Shown here: positions 19,318-28,784 of the stretch, one piece after another
Numbering within the stretch: the first letter of the stretch is position 1
How the letters are laid out: each line of letters begins with the position of its first letter
DNA from: Lobulomyces angularis
Lineage: Eukaryota > Chytridiomycota > Chytridiomycetes > Lobulomycetales > Lobulomycetaceae
Assembly: GCA_027604685.1 (NCBI GenBank)
Contig: JADHYX010000287.1
Coordinates: forward strand, 1 to 28,784
DNA: 28,784 bases
Direction of reading: 5' to 3'
Made by a program: the position numbers and the translations under genes
The notes under the pieces: generated by a model
Seen by the model: the letters and a program-made list of their open reading frames with translations, nothing else
Told to the model about the DNA's origin: nothing
Database searches by the model: none

Positions 19318-21357
19318 TTAATTCTCAGCTAAAGCAGCAATCAAGGCAGCACCTTGACCAGAACCATCACGAGCTTGAGCAAAATCAATATTTTCGGCAC
19401 TGATTCCAAGTAATTCAAACAAAGCATCTCTCATTCTATTACCAAAATGTGGATAATGCTAGTATAATATTTAAAAATCATTACAATTTAAAAGTCTATG
19501 TTTTTGTAGTATATTCACCTCAAAGACACTACCATCAATTGCTATAGTGCATCCGTCAAGTTTGTTCATTTTAGTTACCAGAGCGGCAATACCTGCTGCG
19601 CTTAATCTTGCAGCTCTTAACCCCACTAATTCACAAACTCTCTTTACTAAACTTCGCTCCTCCAGACTGGAATTGAAAATTTTAAATATGTCTCCCAAAA
19701 GAGCATTGATATCACTCAAGTCTTTAGAATGGTCTCTTTCAATTCTACTCATATACGCAGTCTCAAATCCATATGGTTTAGAAAGTAAAGATTCTGAAAG
19801 TGACTCCTTTTTGAAGATATATCCGGTTTTCATTAAATCGACTATAGCATAACGTGCTATTTCTCCCAGATATAATCCGGAAATCATTTTTTCAAACTAA
19901 AAGAAAAAGAAAAAAAAAAATAACAGAATAAGTTTTCTTTTTGAAACTTTTTATATATTTAATTGTAAAATACAGTTTGTTTCCCAGGGTTGTTTGAAGC
20001 ACGATCTAGTTTTTTATCAAATTTTGTAAAGGGAATTACTGTATGCTCTTCATCAAAGGCTCCCCATTCAGTATTGATAACCATTTTTCCACTGGTAACT
20101 GGACCACCAGTCCATTTTGGGATATTTTTAACAAGTTCAACATATGCAGCGTTTGTACCTGTTCCAAGAATGACACCAGCATTGGTTTGAGGATCGGTGT
20201 ATGCATGAGAAACAAGGGTACCAACTGTATCATTGACTAAAGCTGTTGCGGTTATTTTTAAATTCTATGGTAATAAAATGAAAATAAAAAATAGGTTTAA
20301 AAATGGCATTTATTTACTTTTCTTTTGAATGCTTCTTGAAGTAAACCAACAACATCCTTGCCAACAACTCCTGACACAGTAAAACCTTTGGTCCAAACCA
20401 TCAAGTTACCTTTATTTAAAGCAGTTTGTTGTACCGGAAAACTAAAAGTGAACCCCTTAAGATATATTTTTTAATTATTTACTTAAAAAATGATATTTAC
20501 TAATTTTTTATGTTCAGCGTTAAATTCATCAGTTGACTCCCCTAAAACTTCTTTTAGAAAAATACCAACAGCTTCTGCAAAAAAATCAAAAAGTTTCTCG
20601 GCAGTACCCTGTTTTAGATCTTCTGAAATTACAAATTTTTTTTGACGTGATCGAACTCTTGAACCATCACTGGATAGTAGAATTTCGCAAACTCTAAAGT
20701 TACTACCTCCTAAATCCAAAGCTAAATAAGAACCAACTTCTGTTCCTGTCGGTAAATTAGTTACAAATGATGGAATCATTTTTAAAGTTTGACCTGAAAT
20801 ATTAAAACAAAAAAAAAAGAATTTAAAATTTAAAATTATTAAACAAATAAAAAAAAAGAAATTTGTTAATTTAATTTTTGCTATATATCCAAAAATAAAA
20901 ATTTTTTGATAGAAAAATAAAAATTTTTTGATAGAAAAATAAAAATCTTATATTCAAAAACAAATTAAAATGTACAAACACTTTTCTTTTTTTTTTTTTT
21001 CTTACCATCACTTTGAAGTCCTCTTTTCATTTCAATTAGCATTTGTTTAGTAACCCTTAAAAGTGTTTCTAAAATATAAAAAAATTTTTTTTTTAACATT
21101 AGAATTATAAAAAAAAAATAAAATTACTGAAAATTACCTCTTGATATCGTAAAATCCGCTTCAATTCTTTTTTTAATGTATTCAGTTTGTTGCGTAGAAG
21201 AATTTTGTGGAATAAGTTTCGATTGGGGTGGTGTTTTAAATTCCTGAGCAGTTTTTAAAAGAGAATAGATGGTAACTCCAGCGGTTAACCCAAATAAAAA
21301 GGTTAAAGCATTACTTAACAAAAGAGGACTTGATGAGGTGATTAATTCAGATGACAT
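19318..21357 (-). CDS. HXK: Hexokinase with N-terminal membrane anchor
   Basis: ATP-dependent phosphorylation of glucose and other hexoses, first step of glycolysis. Exons (high to low): 21357-21138, 21068-21006, 20793-20501, 20455-20318, 20264-19974, 19896-19519, 19458-19318, giving 507 aa. ATP phosphate loop [12 protein letters not shown] at about residues 118-129 (Ser where most have Thr). The sugar-binding signature [16 protein letters not shown] starts at 193 and the catalytic Asp is in VNDTVGTL near 250. [35 protein letters not shown] and DGSGQGAAL complete the fold. All key residues are present, so it should be active rather than a regulatory pseudo-hexokinase. Residues 9-34 ([23 protein letters not shown]) form a hydrophobic segment absent from classical cytosolic yeast hexokinases; it may tether the enzyme to the mitochondrial outer membrane or ER, which is inference. 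Intron 2 is unusually long (212 bp) and carries a tandem repeat. Confidence 0.96.
20891..20946. repeat. 22-bp tandem repeat, 2.5 copies, inside a hexokinase intron
   Basis: Identical units 20891-20912 and 20913-20934 followed by a 12-bp partial copy. It explains part of the extra length of the 212-bp second intron (20794-21005). Confidence 0.85.
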
Positions 21358-21885
21358 CGTTTAGTAATTTACTTTTGTTTTTGAATAAAAACCATTTTTT
21401 ATAAGTGTAAAATTTAGATTGATTGTATAGGGTGAGGCGCAGCGATAATCAATCGCATCCATCTTACCCACATTGATACAATCAGTTAAAAAAAGGTTTT
21501 ATACTTGTAAAGTGTTCTATTTCTATTTAGTGAAGCTTATATGAAAAGTTTTAAATATTAATAAATTTTGATTTGATATAAAAGATGGTAAAAAATACAA
21601 TCGTAATATGCTGGCTGGGATTCTTATTTTTAATAAGAAATTTTAATTACAGTGTTGATTAATTAAAATTGTCTGTAAAATTCACTTTAAACAAAAACTA
21701 ACTATAAAACTTGTCGGAATAGGTTAATTATAACGAAAAAAAATATATCTTTTTAAAATTGCAAGCCATTACATTAAAATAAGTCATTTTAATTACACTT
21801 CTTTTTTATAAGAAAAAAAATTAAAGTGTCTATATTTTTTATTTTAAAACAAAATATTTGAAAATGTAACAAAAAATGTAATTTT
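21358..21885. other. Intergenic region between hexokinase start and Zwilch end
   Basis: Both neighbours are on the minus strand, so this is the hexokinase promoter plus the Zwilch 3' region. The only clear structure is the inverted repeat at 21421-21483 (separate entry). The rest is A/T-rich. Confidence 0.5.
21421..21483. repeat. Nested inverted repeat (63 bp) upstream of hexokinase
   Basis: Three nested perfect arms: GATTGTAT (21421-21428) with ATACAATC (21476-21483); GGGT (21430-21433) with ACCC (21466-21469); GCGAT (21442-21446) with ATCGC (21452-21456) around a 5-base loop. It is GC-richer than its surroundings and lies 64-126 bp upstream of the hexokinase ATG. It has no T-loop GTTCGA-type motif and is too short for a tRNA. 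It could be a composite operator, an RNA hairpin in the 5' leader, or a small foldback element. Confidence 0.6.
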
Positions 21886-24328
21886 TTATATTCCAGTACC
21901 AATTCCAATAACAACATTAAATTTTTCTTCATGTAATTCAAAATTTTTTTTAAAATCCTCATTCTCAAATTCTTCATAATCTGTGTATTGTTTTTTTTCT
22001 AATGAATATTTGAATATAAACCCATTCTGAAAAGAAAAGGTTAATCCATATGTGCAAGGAATTCGACTAATAATTTGTTAAGTTTTTTATTATAAATATG
22101 CAAACCTGTTAAAAATCCCTTCAACCATCTTATTTACATTCGAATTAAATCTAGGCAAAAAAATTTTAAAATTGAAATTTAAATTAAAAAATTCCTCAAA
22201 GATCTTTATTTCACTTTTTTTTATATCTTCATTAATTTTGTCGTCAAATTTATCTCTATTAAATTTATCTAATATTTCTTTAAAGTAATCTGATATTTTT
22301 ATTGTTAATTCTCTTAATATTTCCAAAGACAATCCAGCCAAATTAGTTTTTATAAAATTGATTATCTCAACTATTCTAAAAACTGCAAAAAGTCTTAACG
22401 TTTGTTCTATGAGAGGAATTGAAGATTCAAAAAAAAATTCTAATTGACTAAAATTTGATATTTCATTGCCTTCAAAAAAAAAAAAAAAAATTAACCAATA
22501 CTGAGGTAGAAATGCGATACCTAGCAACAGAAACAAAAAATCTTTTTTTAATTTATTTATACCAACCTCTACAAAACATTCCAAAATAGAATGAGGATTA
22601 TCCTCTGAAAGCAACCAATATTCAAAAGTACTTTCTATAGAATCCCTATATAAATTTCAAACCGTATAAAATTAATAGCAAATATAATATACTTTGAAGC
22701 AACGGCTTCCTTGATAGACATTGTAGTTCTACATAATTTAATATAGTCTCTAATAACCGCAGCAAGAGTAGAGGTGTTTTGTTTATAAATTAAAGGTTTT
22801 AAACTCCCGCTTTTTAGTTTTTCTGCGACTACTGAGAGAGTTTGAATCAAATGTTCCTGTAGTGTGCAGTTTTTAAGAATAAAAGGAAATAAGAGATCTG
22901 TAAAATCAAAATCACTTCTCTTAGGTAAAACTTGTGGTTCTAACAACTCTGAGTTGCTTTTTGACGACAATGGAATAGTTCCAAATTGATTACCTTGCTC
23001 GTTCAAGTCTGCGAAAAATTAAAAATAAAAAATTTTTTGTTTGTTATTGACTAATTTAATATTCAAACCTTCAATAAACTCAACTGCTAATTGTTTTACA
23101 GACACGTTTTCTTTTTCTTGAAGTACTTTACTATCACATTTCCAGCTTTCAAACTCATGCTGGTTCTTTTCGCATTTATTTATAATACTAACCCAATCAA
23201 TCAAAAGTTCAATTTCAGATCGAAGCTCTTCAGTTACCTTGTAATTTTCTGGATCGTTACCCCCGTAAACAGTTTTAATGTCAAGTAAAAAATGACTAGA
23301 TGAAGTAGGTGGGTTTGAAAATAACTTTTTTGATAAAAAATTTTCTGGTTTTGATGTGAAAAAAGTTGAATTTAAATTGATAAAACTTGAGGTACACCTA
23401 TGTTCCTTTAAAATCATCCTATTTTAATACAAATTTTGTTTATAAATTACAAGTGCGTCAGAAATGTTTTCTGCAACAACCTCAGCAGTGGAAAACATAG
23501 TTAAAGTTTTTAATTCTGCTGATTTATATTGAATTCTAGCAGCTTTTTTTAGAATGTCGTCTATTGATGGCAAATCATTTACCTTAGCATTATAACTTAA
23601 TTCAGCTGTCAATGGTATATTGTGAATATTAATAAGAAAAAAAATTTCATTCAAACCATATTTAGAAATCTCGTATACCATAATTTTTTTTTTGTTGTTA
23701 TCAACTTTAATTTGAGTTCCCATCCAGCTTTTTTCATATTGTTCATCTTTAATTATTCTTTATATTAATACTATCAATAACAGTGAAAGCTGTCATACCT
23801 TTCAAGTAGCAAACGAATACAGGAGGTAATGTCGAAATTGGTTCTTGATTATTATAAAACGATAGTACAAATCTCGCATCATCCTCACTCAAAGGTTCCT
23901 CGTCCTCCAGAAGTGAGTAACGATAATCTTGATGTCCAGTCTGCTCCACACCAGCTATAGTTTGATTCTTTAAATCTGAATTAGTTCCAATTTTTATTGA
24001 ACTCGCATAATCGAAATTTAAAGTGAAGCTTTTACTTTCAGTTTGTAGTGAGTTAACTTTGTCGTCCCCTAAATTTGGATGTTTAGTAGTTTTTGTGTTA
24101 GAGGTAACAAGCCAGAAGGAACCTTCCCCAAAATATCTTCTTAATTTGTGATTTACATCTCTACTAATAAATATAATTTTAAAGTTTTGCAATTTAATTC
24201 CAAAATCTGTCTTTAAACATTAAAGTAAAAAAAAAGTTTGAAAAATTATTTACATTTTTGGCCGAGTTTAAGAACGAGTTTTTAAATTCAGTGTCCTCTA
24301 TTTGATTAATGTCTTCATGACTCAACAT
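21886..24328 (-). CDS. ZWILCH: Zwilch kinetochore protein (Rod-Zw10-Zwilch complex)
   Basis: Zwilch, with Rod and Zw10, forms the RZZ complex that recruits Mad1-Mad2 and dynein adaptors to unattached kinetochores. Exons (high to low): 24328-24254, 24210-23799, 23746-23451, 23405-23069, 23008-22693, 22645-22521, 22469-22138, 22026-21886, giving 677 aa in one frame (human about 590). Family matches run along the length: LPPVFVCYLKDEQYEKSWMG where Zwilch has LPPLWV and a C-WLG motif; SSSHFLLDIKTVYGG; VEFIEDLNEQGNQFG; KRSDFDFTDLL followed by LKSGSLKPL; and the best block, ECFVEVGINKLKKDFLFLL with a following helix ending FRIVEII. No active site is expected. The start is chosen at an ATG giving an N-terminal helix of the right length; the frame stays open upstream to about 24440 without an ATG, so an upstream exon is possible. 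Exon 7 could end differently, which would change the last 50 residues. Confidence 0.82.
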
Positions 24329-24885
24329 TTGTACAGAAATAGTACAAAAATATATATTAACTACCTCTCCAAGGGTTTGGGGTTTAACTTCAAACAATAA
24401 AGTATTGCAAGTGTATGGACCAGAAAAATTATAATTAGATTAGTTATATTTGACAGCATTTCTACCTAATGAAGTATTTATTATTTTAATCGTTTGCAAG
24501 AAATTGTTCTTTACAAAATAGATATTTTCATTTCAACATTTTGTTTAATAATTTTTAAAAGTAATTCTATTAATAATAATATGAAGTGAAAAAATAATGT
24601 TCAGACCACTGATCTGATAAAATCGAAAAGTATATTGTCAGAACAAAGCTAGGTTGAAGCTATATCAAAAGCTAAAAAAATCATTTCAACAAAGAAAGAT
24701 AGCTGCTTATCTTGACACAGTGGATTAAAATTCCTTTTTTTTTACTTATAGATCTGCAATTCAAATTTAGCCTTTTTTTTATTTATTATAATGTATCTTT
24801 TGCATATTTTGGTGTTAAAGGAGATTTTTCAATTTTTTTCGTGATTTCATTTTCCAGTCATTTTGTTGCAGAGAAATTCAATCAA
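24329..24885. other. Divergent intergenic region (Zwilch / M13 peptidase)
   Basis: Should contain both promoters. The minus-strand frame of the first Zwilch exon stays open to about 24440, with coding-like residues but no ATG. On the plus side the peptidase frame is open from 24712, but that part is T-rich and low in complexity. No repeat or RNA gene seen. Confidence 0.45.
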
Positions 24886-27800
24886 ATGTTTCGCAATAGA
24901 AGCAGAAGTAGGTCTCCCGTTAGAGAAAATTATGATGAATTAATACCATTTCAAGACCTTAATCGGGACACTAGTGAAAATTATGATGCGGATGACACTG
25001 AGCAACTTAACGGAAATGTGAGCTATCCAAACAATTAATTTTTTTTACATTTTTCAAATAGACTGCTAAAAATAATAAATTTGTTGAAAGTAAAAAAAGA
25101 ATTTCACTAGCTGTGTTCATTACCCTTATCATCATAATTATTTTTACAATACTGATAATTTCAAAGTCATCAAGCTCCAGTAATCAGACAGTAATTAAAA
25201 AAAGTTTTTAAATATATTAAAAATTCAATTCAAATTTAAAAAGTATTCTAAGGACGATGTATGTTTAACAGAATCTTGTGTTATTAGAGCTTCCACAATT
25301 TTGAAATCTCTTGATTCAAACGTTAATCCTTGTGAAGGTTTATTTTTTTTTTCTAAATGGTCATTAAAATTGCCTCATTTTAGATTTTTATGCATTTTCG
25401 TGTAATAACTGGAAAAAAGAATTTCCAGTAACGGAGGATGTAGTTAAGCGATCAGCTTTTACATACATTCAGGAAAAAACTAAATTGAAAGTAAAAACAA
25501 TTTTGGAGAGTGATTATCCTATAGAATTGGATAGAAACTTGACAAATGATGAATTAAGTTTTGATAAAAATTTATTCCGAAATATTAAGAACTTTTATGA
25601 ATCTTGCTTAAATAAACCAAAAATTGATTCCGTTGGTTTAAGTGAAATGTTGCAGTTGATAAAAAAATTAATCAGCTTTTGGACAGAACAAGAGGTGACT
25701 GAACCAAATTTCAAAGAAAAATTCACGGAAGTTTTAGCTGCCTTACATAATTTAGGTATAATGACAGCATTTTTTTCCATTTTTATTTTTTTCTTTATTT
25801 AAAAAATATTTTCTCTAATATACAAAATATTTTTTTCTAAGGCATTTATGTATTGTTTCATCAGGGAGTATCAGTCGACAGTAAAAATAGTGATCAATAT
25901 GTTATTCGCATTTCCCCGAGCCGATTTTACTTACCAACAAAAGATTACTACAATGTAGAAAAATTCACGTCAGTTTATAAAAAAAATTTAGAAACATTTT
26001 TTAAGCTGATACTACCTAATATTCCAGATATTAAAAAAAATAATTCAGAGGAAGCAACAGCAGCCGCCGAAAATGTTGTAGCATTTGAAACTGAATTGTC
26101 CAAATATACTTTAAAGAGAGAGGAAATTAAAAGCCCTGCTGAAAGATATAATGTATATTTATTGGAGGATTTAAAAAATTTAACAGATTTTATCAGTTGG
26201 GAACTCTATTTTGAAAAACTCTATCCACAGGAAGAATTAAAAAAGTTTATTAATAAAAATACGCGCATTATTGTTGAACAGCCAAAATATATGATGGGAC
26301 TAGATACTGTTTTAAAAAGTGCCTCTATTGAAGCAACCCAGCTTGAATTTCTTTGGAATATTTCTTTTTATTTTTTTGAAGTTTTACCTGATAACGTCAA
26401 GGATACATTTAAAGAACTTAATGAGGCTTTAGGATATCAGGTACACAATTGATATCCAAACTTACATTAAATTTAACTTTTTAGGGTAAAAAACCACCCC
26501 CACGATTTGAAAGCTGTCTGAGTTTGTTACAGGATATTGGTGCCGGAGAGGCAGTTTCTGGATGGTTCTTATTAGATTACTTTCCCCCAGGCTCCAAAGT
26601 ATTTATTATTTGGTTCAATTTAAATAAAACTTTTTTTTATTTCTTATAGGAAGAAGCATCGAAATTAATAGAATATATTAAGCAATCATATACTCTGAGA
26701 TTTCCTTTGGTTGAATGGTTTGATTCATCAACAATGTCTGAGGCCTTAAAAAAAGTAATTTTTTAGATAAATAAATGTTAATATTATCGTTTTACTTTTT
26801 TTTTTTATTGCAGATTGAAAAATTAAAAAGTAAAGTAGGATACCCTGAATATATAAAGAGTCCAAAAGAGCTTGAAAAAGTTTATAAAGTAAATGAATTT
26901 GGACCTTTTGAGAAGGATAGTTTATTTAAAAACTATTTAGTAGCATTAAATTATATGTCAAACAAAGAAAAGCGGCTATTGTTAAAAAGTGTAGATAAAA
27001 ACGAATGGGTATGTTAGAAAATAAAGTATATATTAATGCGCATGCAACTTGTTTTATTCTGAAGGCTATGATACCACTGGAAGTGAATGCTTACTACAGC
27101 CCAAACTTTAATGAAATTGTTTTTCCTGCGGGTATTTTGCAACCTCCATTTTACAGTGCTTCAGATCCAGATTGTATACTATAATTTAGTGCAAATTTAA
27201 TCTCATGTTGTTTTCATCTCCTTTTTTAAGATTTAAGTTTTGGCTCCTATGGTTTTATAATTGGGCATGAGTTATCTCATGCTTTTGATAGCTCAGGGTA
27301 TCCTATCTGTTGTTTTTTCTTTTAATAATCAAACTATTTCAATAGAAAAATGTATAACGCTGAAGGTGAATTAAAAGAATGGTGGAGCCCCAACTCTGTT
27401 TTAGAATATGATAAACGGAAATCGTGCTTTATAGAGCAGTTTAATAATTATAAAATGGAAATTAATCAACAAAACTATAGTATGAATGGACAGTTAACGT
27501 TAAATGAGTAAAAAAAAAAAATTAAAAATTAAAAACTTTTTTTTTTTTTAATTTAAAATGCCCCTTTTTTTTTTTTTGATGTAGAAATTTAGCAGATAGT
27601 GCTGGTATCGCAAGGGCATGGGAGTCCTGGCAGCTTAAAGTAAAAAATGAGAATAATTTCAATAAAGTTAATTTTGGGTTACCTGGGCTATTAAAATACA
27701 CACCGGAACAATTATTTTTTATTAGGTAAATTTTTTTTTTATTTAAAATTTCAGTTTATTATTATTATTATTATTAAGTTTCGGTAACCTTTGGTGTACG

Positions 27801-28021
27801 AATTCCAATGAAGAATCTTTAATAAATCAGGTAATTGAATAGAAAATCCTTTTTTTGTTTTACTTTCTTTTTTTTTTTTTTTATAGATTGAAAATGACGT
27901 GCATGCAGTAACAAAATTTAGGGTAAATGGAGCACTTTCCAACTCTGAAAATTTTTCAAAGGCCTTTAAATGTGCCAAAAATTCTAAAATGAACCCAGAA
28001 GTAAAATGCAAACTTTGGTAG
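24886..28021 (+). CDS. M13 family zinc metallopeptidase (neprilysin/ECE-like), type II membrane protein
   Basis: Cleaves peptides outside the cell; its catalytic domain faces the exterior. Exons: 24886-25017, 25062-25190, 25244-25337, 25384-25755, 25842-26440, 26485-26598, 26650-26754, 26814-27008, 27065-27173, 27231-27297, 27346-27507, 27585-27725, 27779-27830, 27887-28021, giving 801 aa, in the usual range (700-800). A short cytosolic tail starts [19 protein letters not shown], then a membrane anchor lies at about 58-78 ([17 protein letters not shown]). Residues [16 protein letters not shown] and [14 protein letters not shown] form the conserved Cys-rich entry to the M13 N-domain. VNAYYSP (substrate-binding Asn, about 588), HELSH (zinc ligands and catalytic Glu, 629-633) and ENLADSAG (third ligand Glu, about 693) are all present, so it should be active. 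The C-terminus KCKLW matches the family's C-x-x-W end. Substrate unknown. The poly-T tracts in the last introns make those boundaries slightly less certain. Confidence 0.95.
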
Positions 28022-28359
28022 TATCAAAAAAAGAAATTAAAAAATTTTTTTTTGTTATAATAAAAAAACTTTTTTTTTGATTTTATTTCTTTTATTTTAC
28101 ATAGATTTTTTTTTTTTTTATTTATTTCCTTATTTTTATAGATTTTTTTTTTTATTTTATTTTACTTTTTTTTAATTATTTAATTTCTTTTACAATATCA
28201 ACCCTGTTATTTATGAGAAGATGAATTTTTCTCAGATTGAGAATATACTAGACTCAATACAATAAAAACATTAAAAAAAAATTTTACAAGTAAGGAAACA
28301 CTGAATGACATCTAATCTAATTGCATTCACTTAATCTATTTTCTATACTAAGTGTAAGA

Positions 28360-28440
28360 TTATAGGCAAGGTTATAACCGACTCCAGTCAAGAAGATGCT
28401 GGAATATTTTTTGTGGTGCATTCTTGATTTTTGCCTATAA
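28360..28440. repeat. Inverted repeat with nested inner arm
   Basis: The outer arms TTATAGGCAA (28360-28369) and TTGCCTATAA (28431-28440) are perfect 10-bp complements. Inner arms TCAAGAA (28388-28394) and TTCTTGA (28421-28427) are also perfect. It could fold as a branched hairpin or be the remains of a foldback or MITE-like element. Confidence 0.6.
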
Positions 28441-28509
28441 GTTTGAATAGGATGACGATCTGGACTTTGTCCACTTAAGTACTTGAAAATCTTGGTTTTT
28501 TTAAGTGTA

Positions 28510-28571
28510 AATTGTCACTTTAATTTGATCTCAAAACAAATCTTGTTTTTTAGGTGGAAAATGTGACAATT
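28510..28571. repeat. Inverted repeat, 9-bp perfect arms
   Basis: AATTGTCAC (28510-28518) pairs with GTGACAATT (28563-28571) over a 44-bp spacer. A related AATTGACA follows near 28611. Function unknown; it belongs to the palindrome cluster at the window end. Confidence 0.5.
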
Positions 28572-28784
28572 AATTTAATTTAACACCAATGACATTGTTT
28601 TTATGTAACAAATTGACATTTAATTTTGTCTTAGGACAAGACACATTATCTTGCACAGCAAATCCCTAACTTTTCAGGGATTGGATCATCTGTAACTGTC
28701 TGTAATTAAGGAACTGAAACTCAACTAAACTCCGTAAAAACTTTAATATTTAATGTTAATCGACTAACTGTACACACCACCCAT

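Larger units (their letters stand above)
28022..28784. other. Intergenic end region: T-rich tract, then inverted-repeat cluster
   Basis: 28022-28200 is almost entirely T and A runs behind the peptidase gene. From about 28360 composition becomes more balanced and several inverted repeats occur: 28360-28440, 28461-28473 (TGGAC/GTCCA), 28510-28571, 28625-28639 and 28661-28682 (AATCCCT/AGGGATT). No open frame of note runs to the window end. Confidence 0.5.

Noticed and set aside
21421..21483. tRNA gene
   Set aside because: The outer arms mimic an acceptor stem, but total length is only 63 nt, the central loop has 5 bases and no T-loop motif is present.
27755..27776. TTA microsatellite in the last part of the M13 gene
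   Set aside because: It is a simple repeat inside an intron; common in such DNA and without visible consequence.

Overview
The window is nuclear DNA of an AT-rich eukaryote. Nine protein-coding genes can be followed exon by exon, and eight of them are cut by many short GT-AG introns (76 in my models, mostly 38-65 bp). The best reading is a fungus, probably from an early-diverging lineage. The evidence is a SIP5-type zinc protein (a fungal family), an ERp38/TigA-type protein disulfide isomerase, very short introns, and genes that ascomycete and basidiomycete yeasts commonly lack (a Zwilch kinetochore protein, an M13 ectopeptidase). I cannot name the species. No bacterial, organellar, rRNA, tRNA or CRISPR feature was seen.

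Layout, left to right. 2-647: broken remains of a TnpB/Fanzor-like RuvC nuclease of a mobile element, cut off by the window edge. 865-2333 (+): two-thioredoxin protein disulfide isomerase with an ERp29-type D domain and a C-terminal RDEL. 2714-4425 (-): SIP5. 5054-6712 (+): Sel1-repeat protein with a Ser/Thr-rich head. 7114-8685 (+): intronless Nup53/Nup35 nucleoporin. 9576-11645 (-): secreted Gln/Glu/Ala-rich coiled-coil protein built from duplicated exons and three kinds of repeat. 11646-13571: the largest gene-poor gap, with a possible gene remnant on the minus strand. 13572-18806 (+): xanthine dehydrogenase in 28 exons with one apparent single-base frameshift. 19318-21357 (-): hexokinase with an N-terminal hydrophobic anchor. 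21886-24328 (-): Zwilch, a subunit of the Rod-Zw10-Zwilch complex. 24886-28021 (+): M13 (neprilysin/ECE-like) type II membrane metallopeptidase. 28022-28784: T-rich DNA, then a cluster of inverted repeats.

The genes do not form a pathway or cluster. They are housekeeping functions (ER protein folding, nuclear pore, glycolysis, purine catabolism, spindle checkpoint, Snf1/phosphatase signalling, surface proteolysis) on mixed strands. In every spliced model the exon phases add up to one open reading frame, which is the strongest support for the gene models. The exception is the xanthine dehydrogenase, which is short by exactly one base at an A9 run. The most unusual items are the modular secreted repeat protein, the Zwilch gene in a fungal-looking genome, the nuclease relic, a 14-nt exon carrying iron-sulfur ligands, and two strong inverted-repeat structures outside genes.
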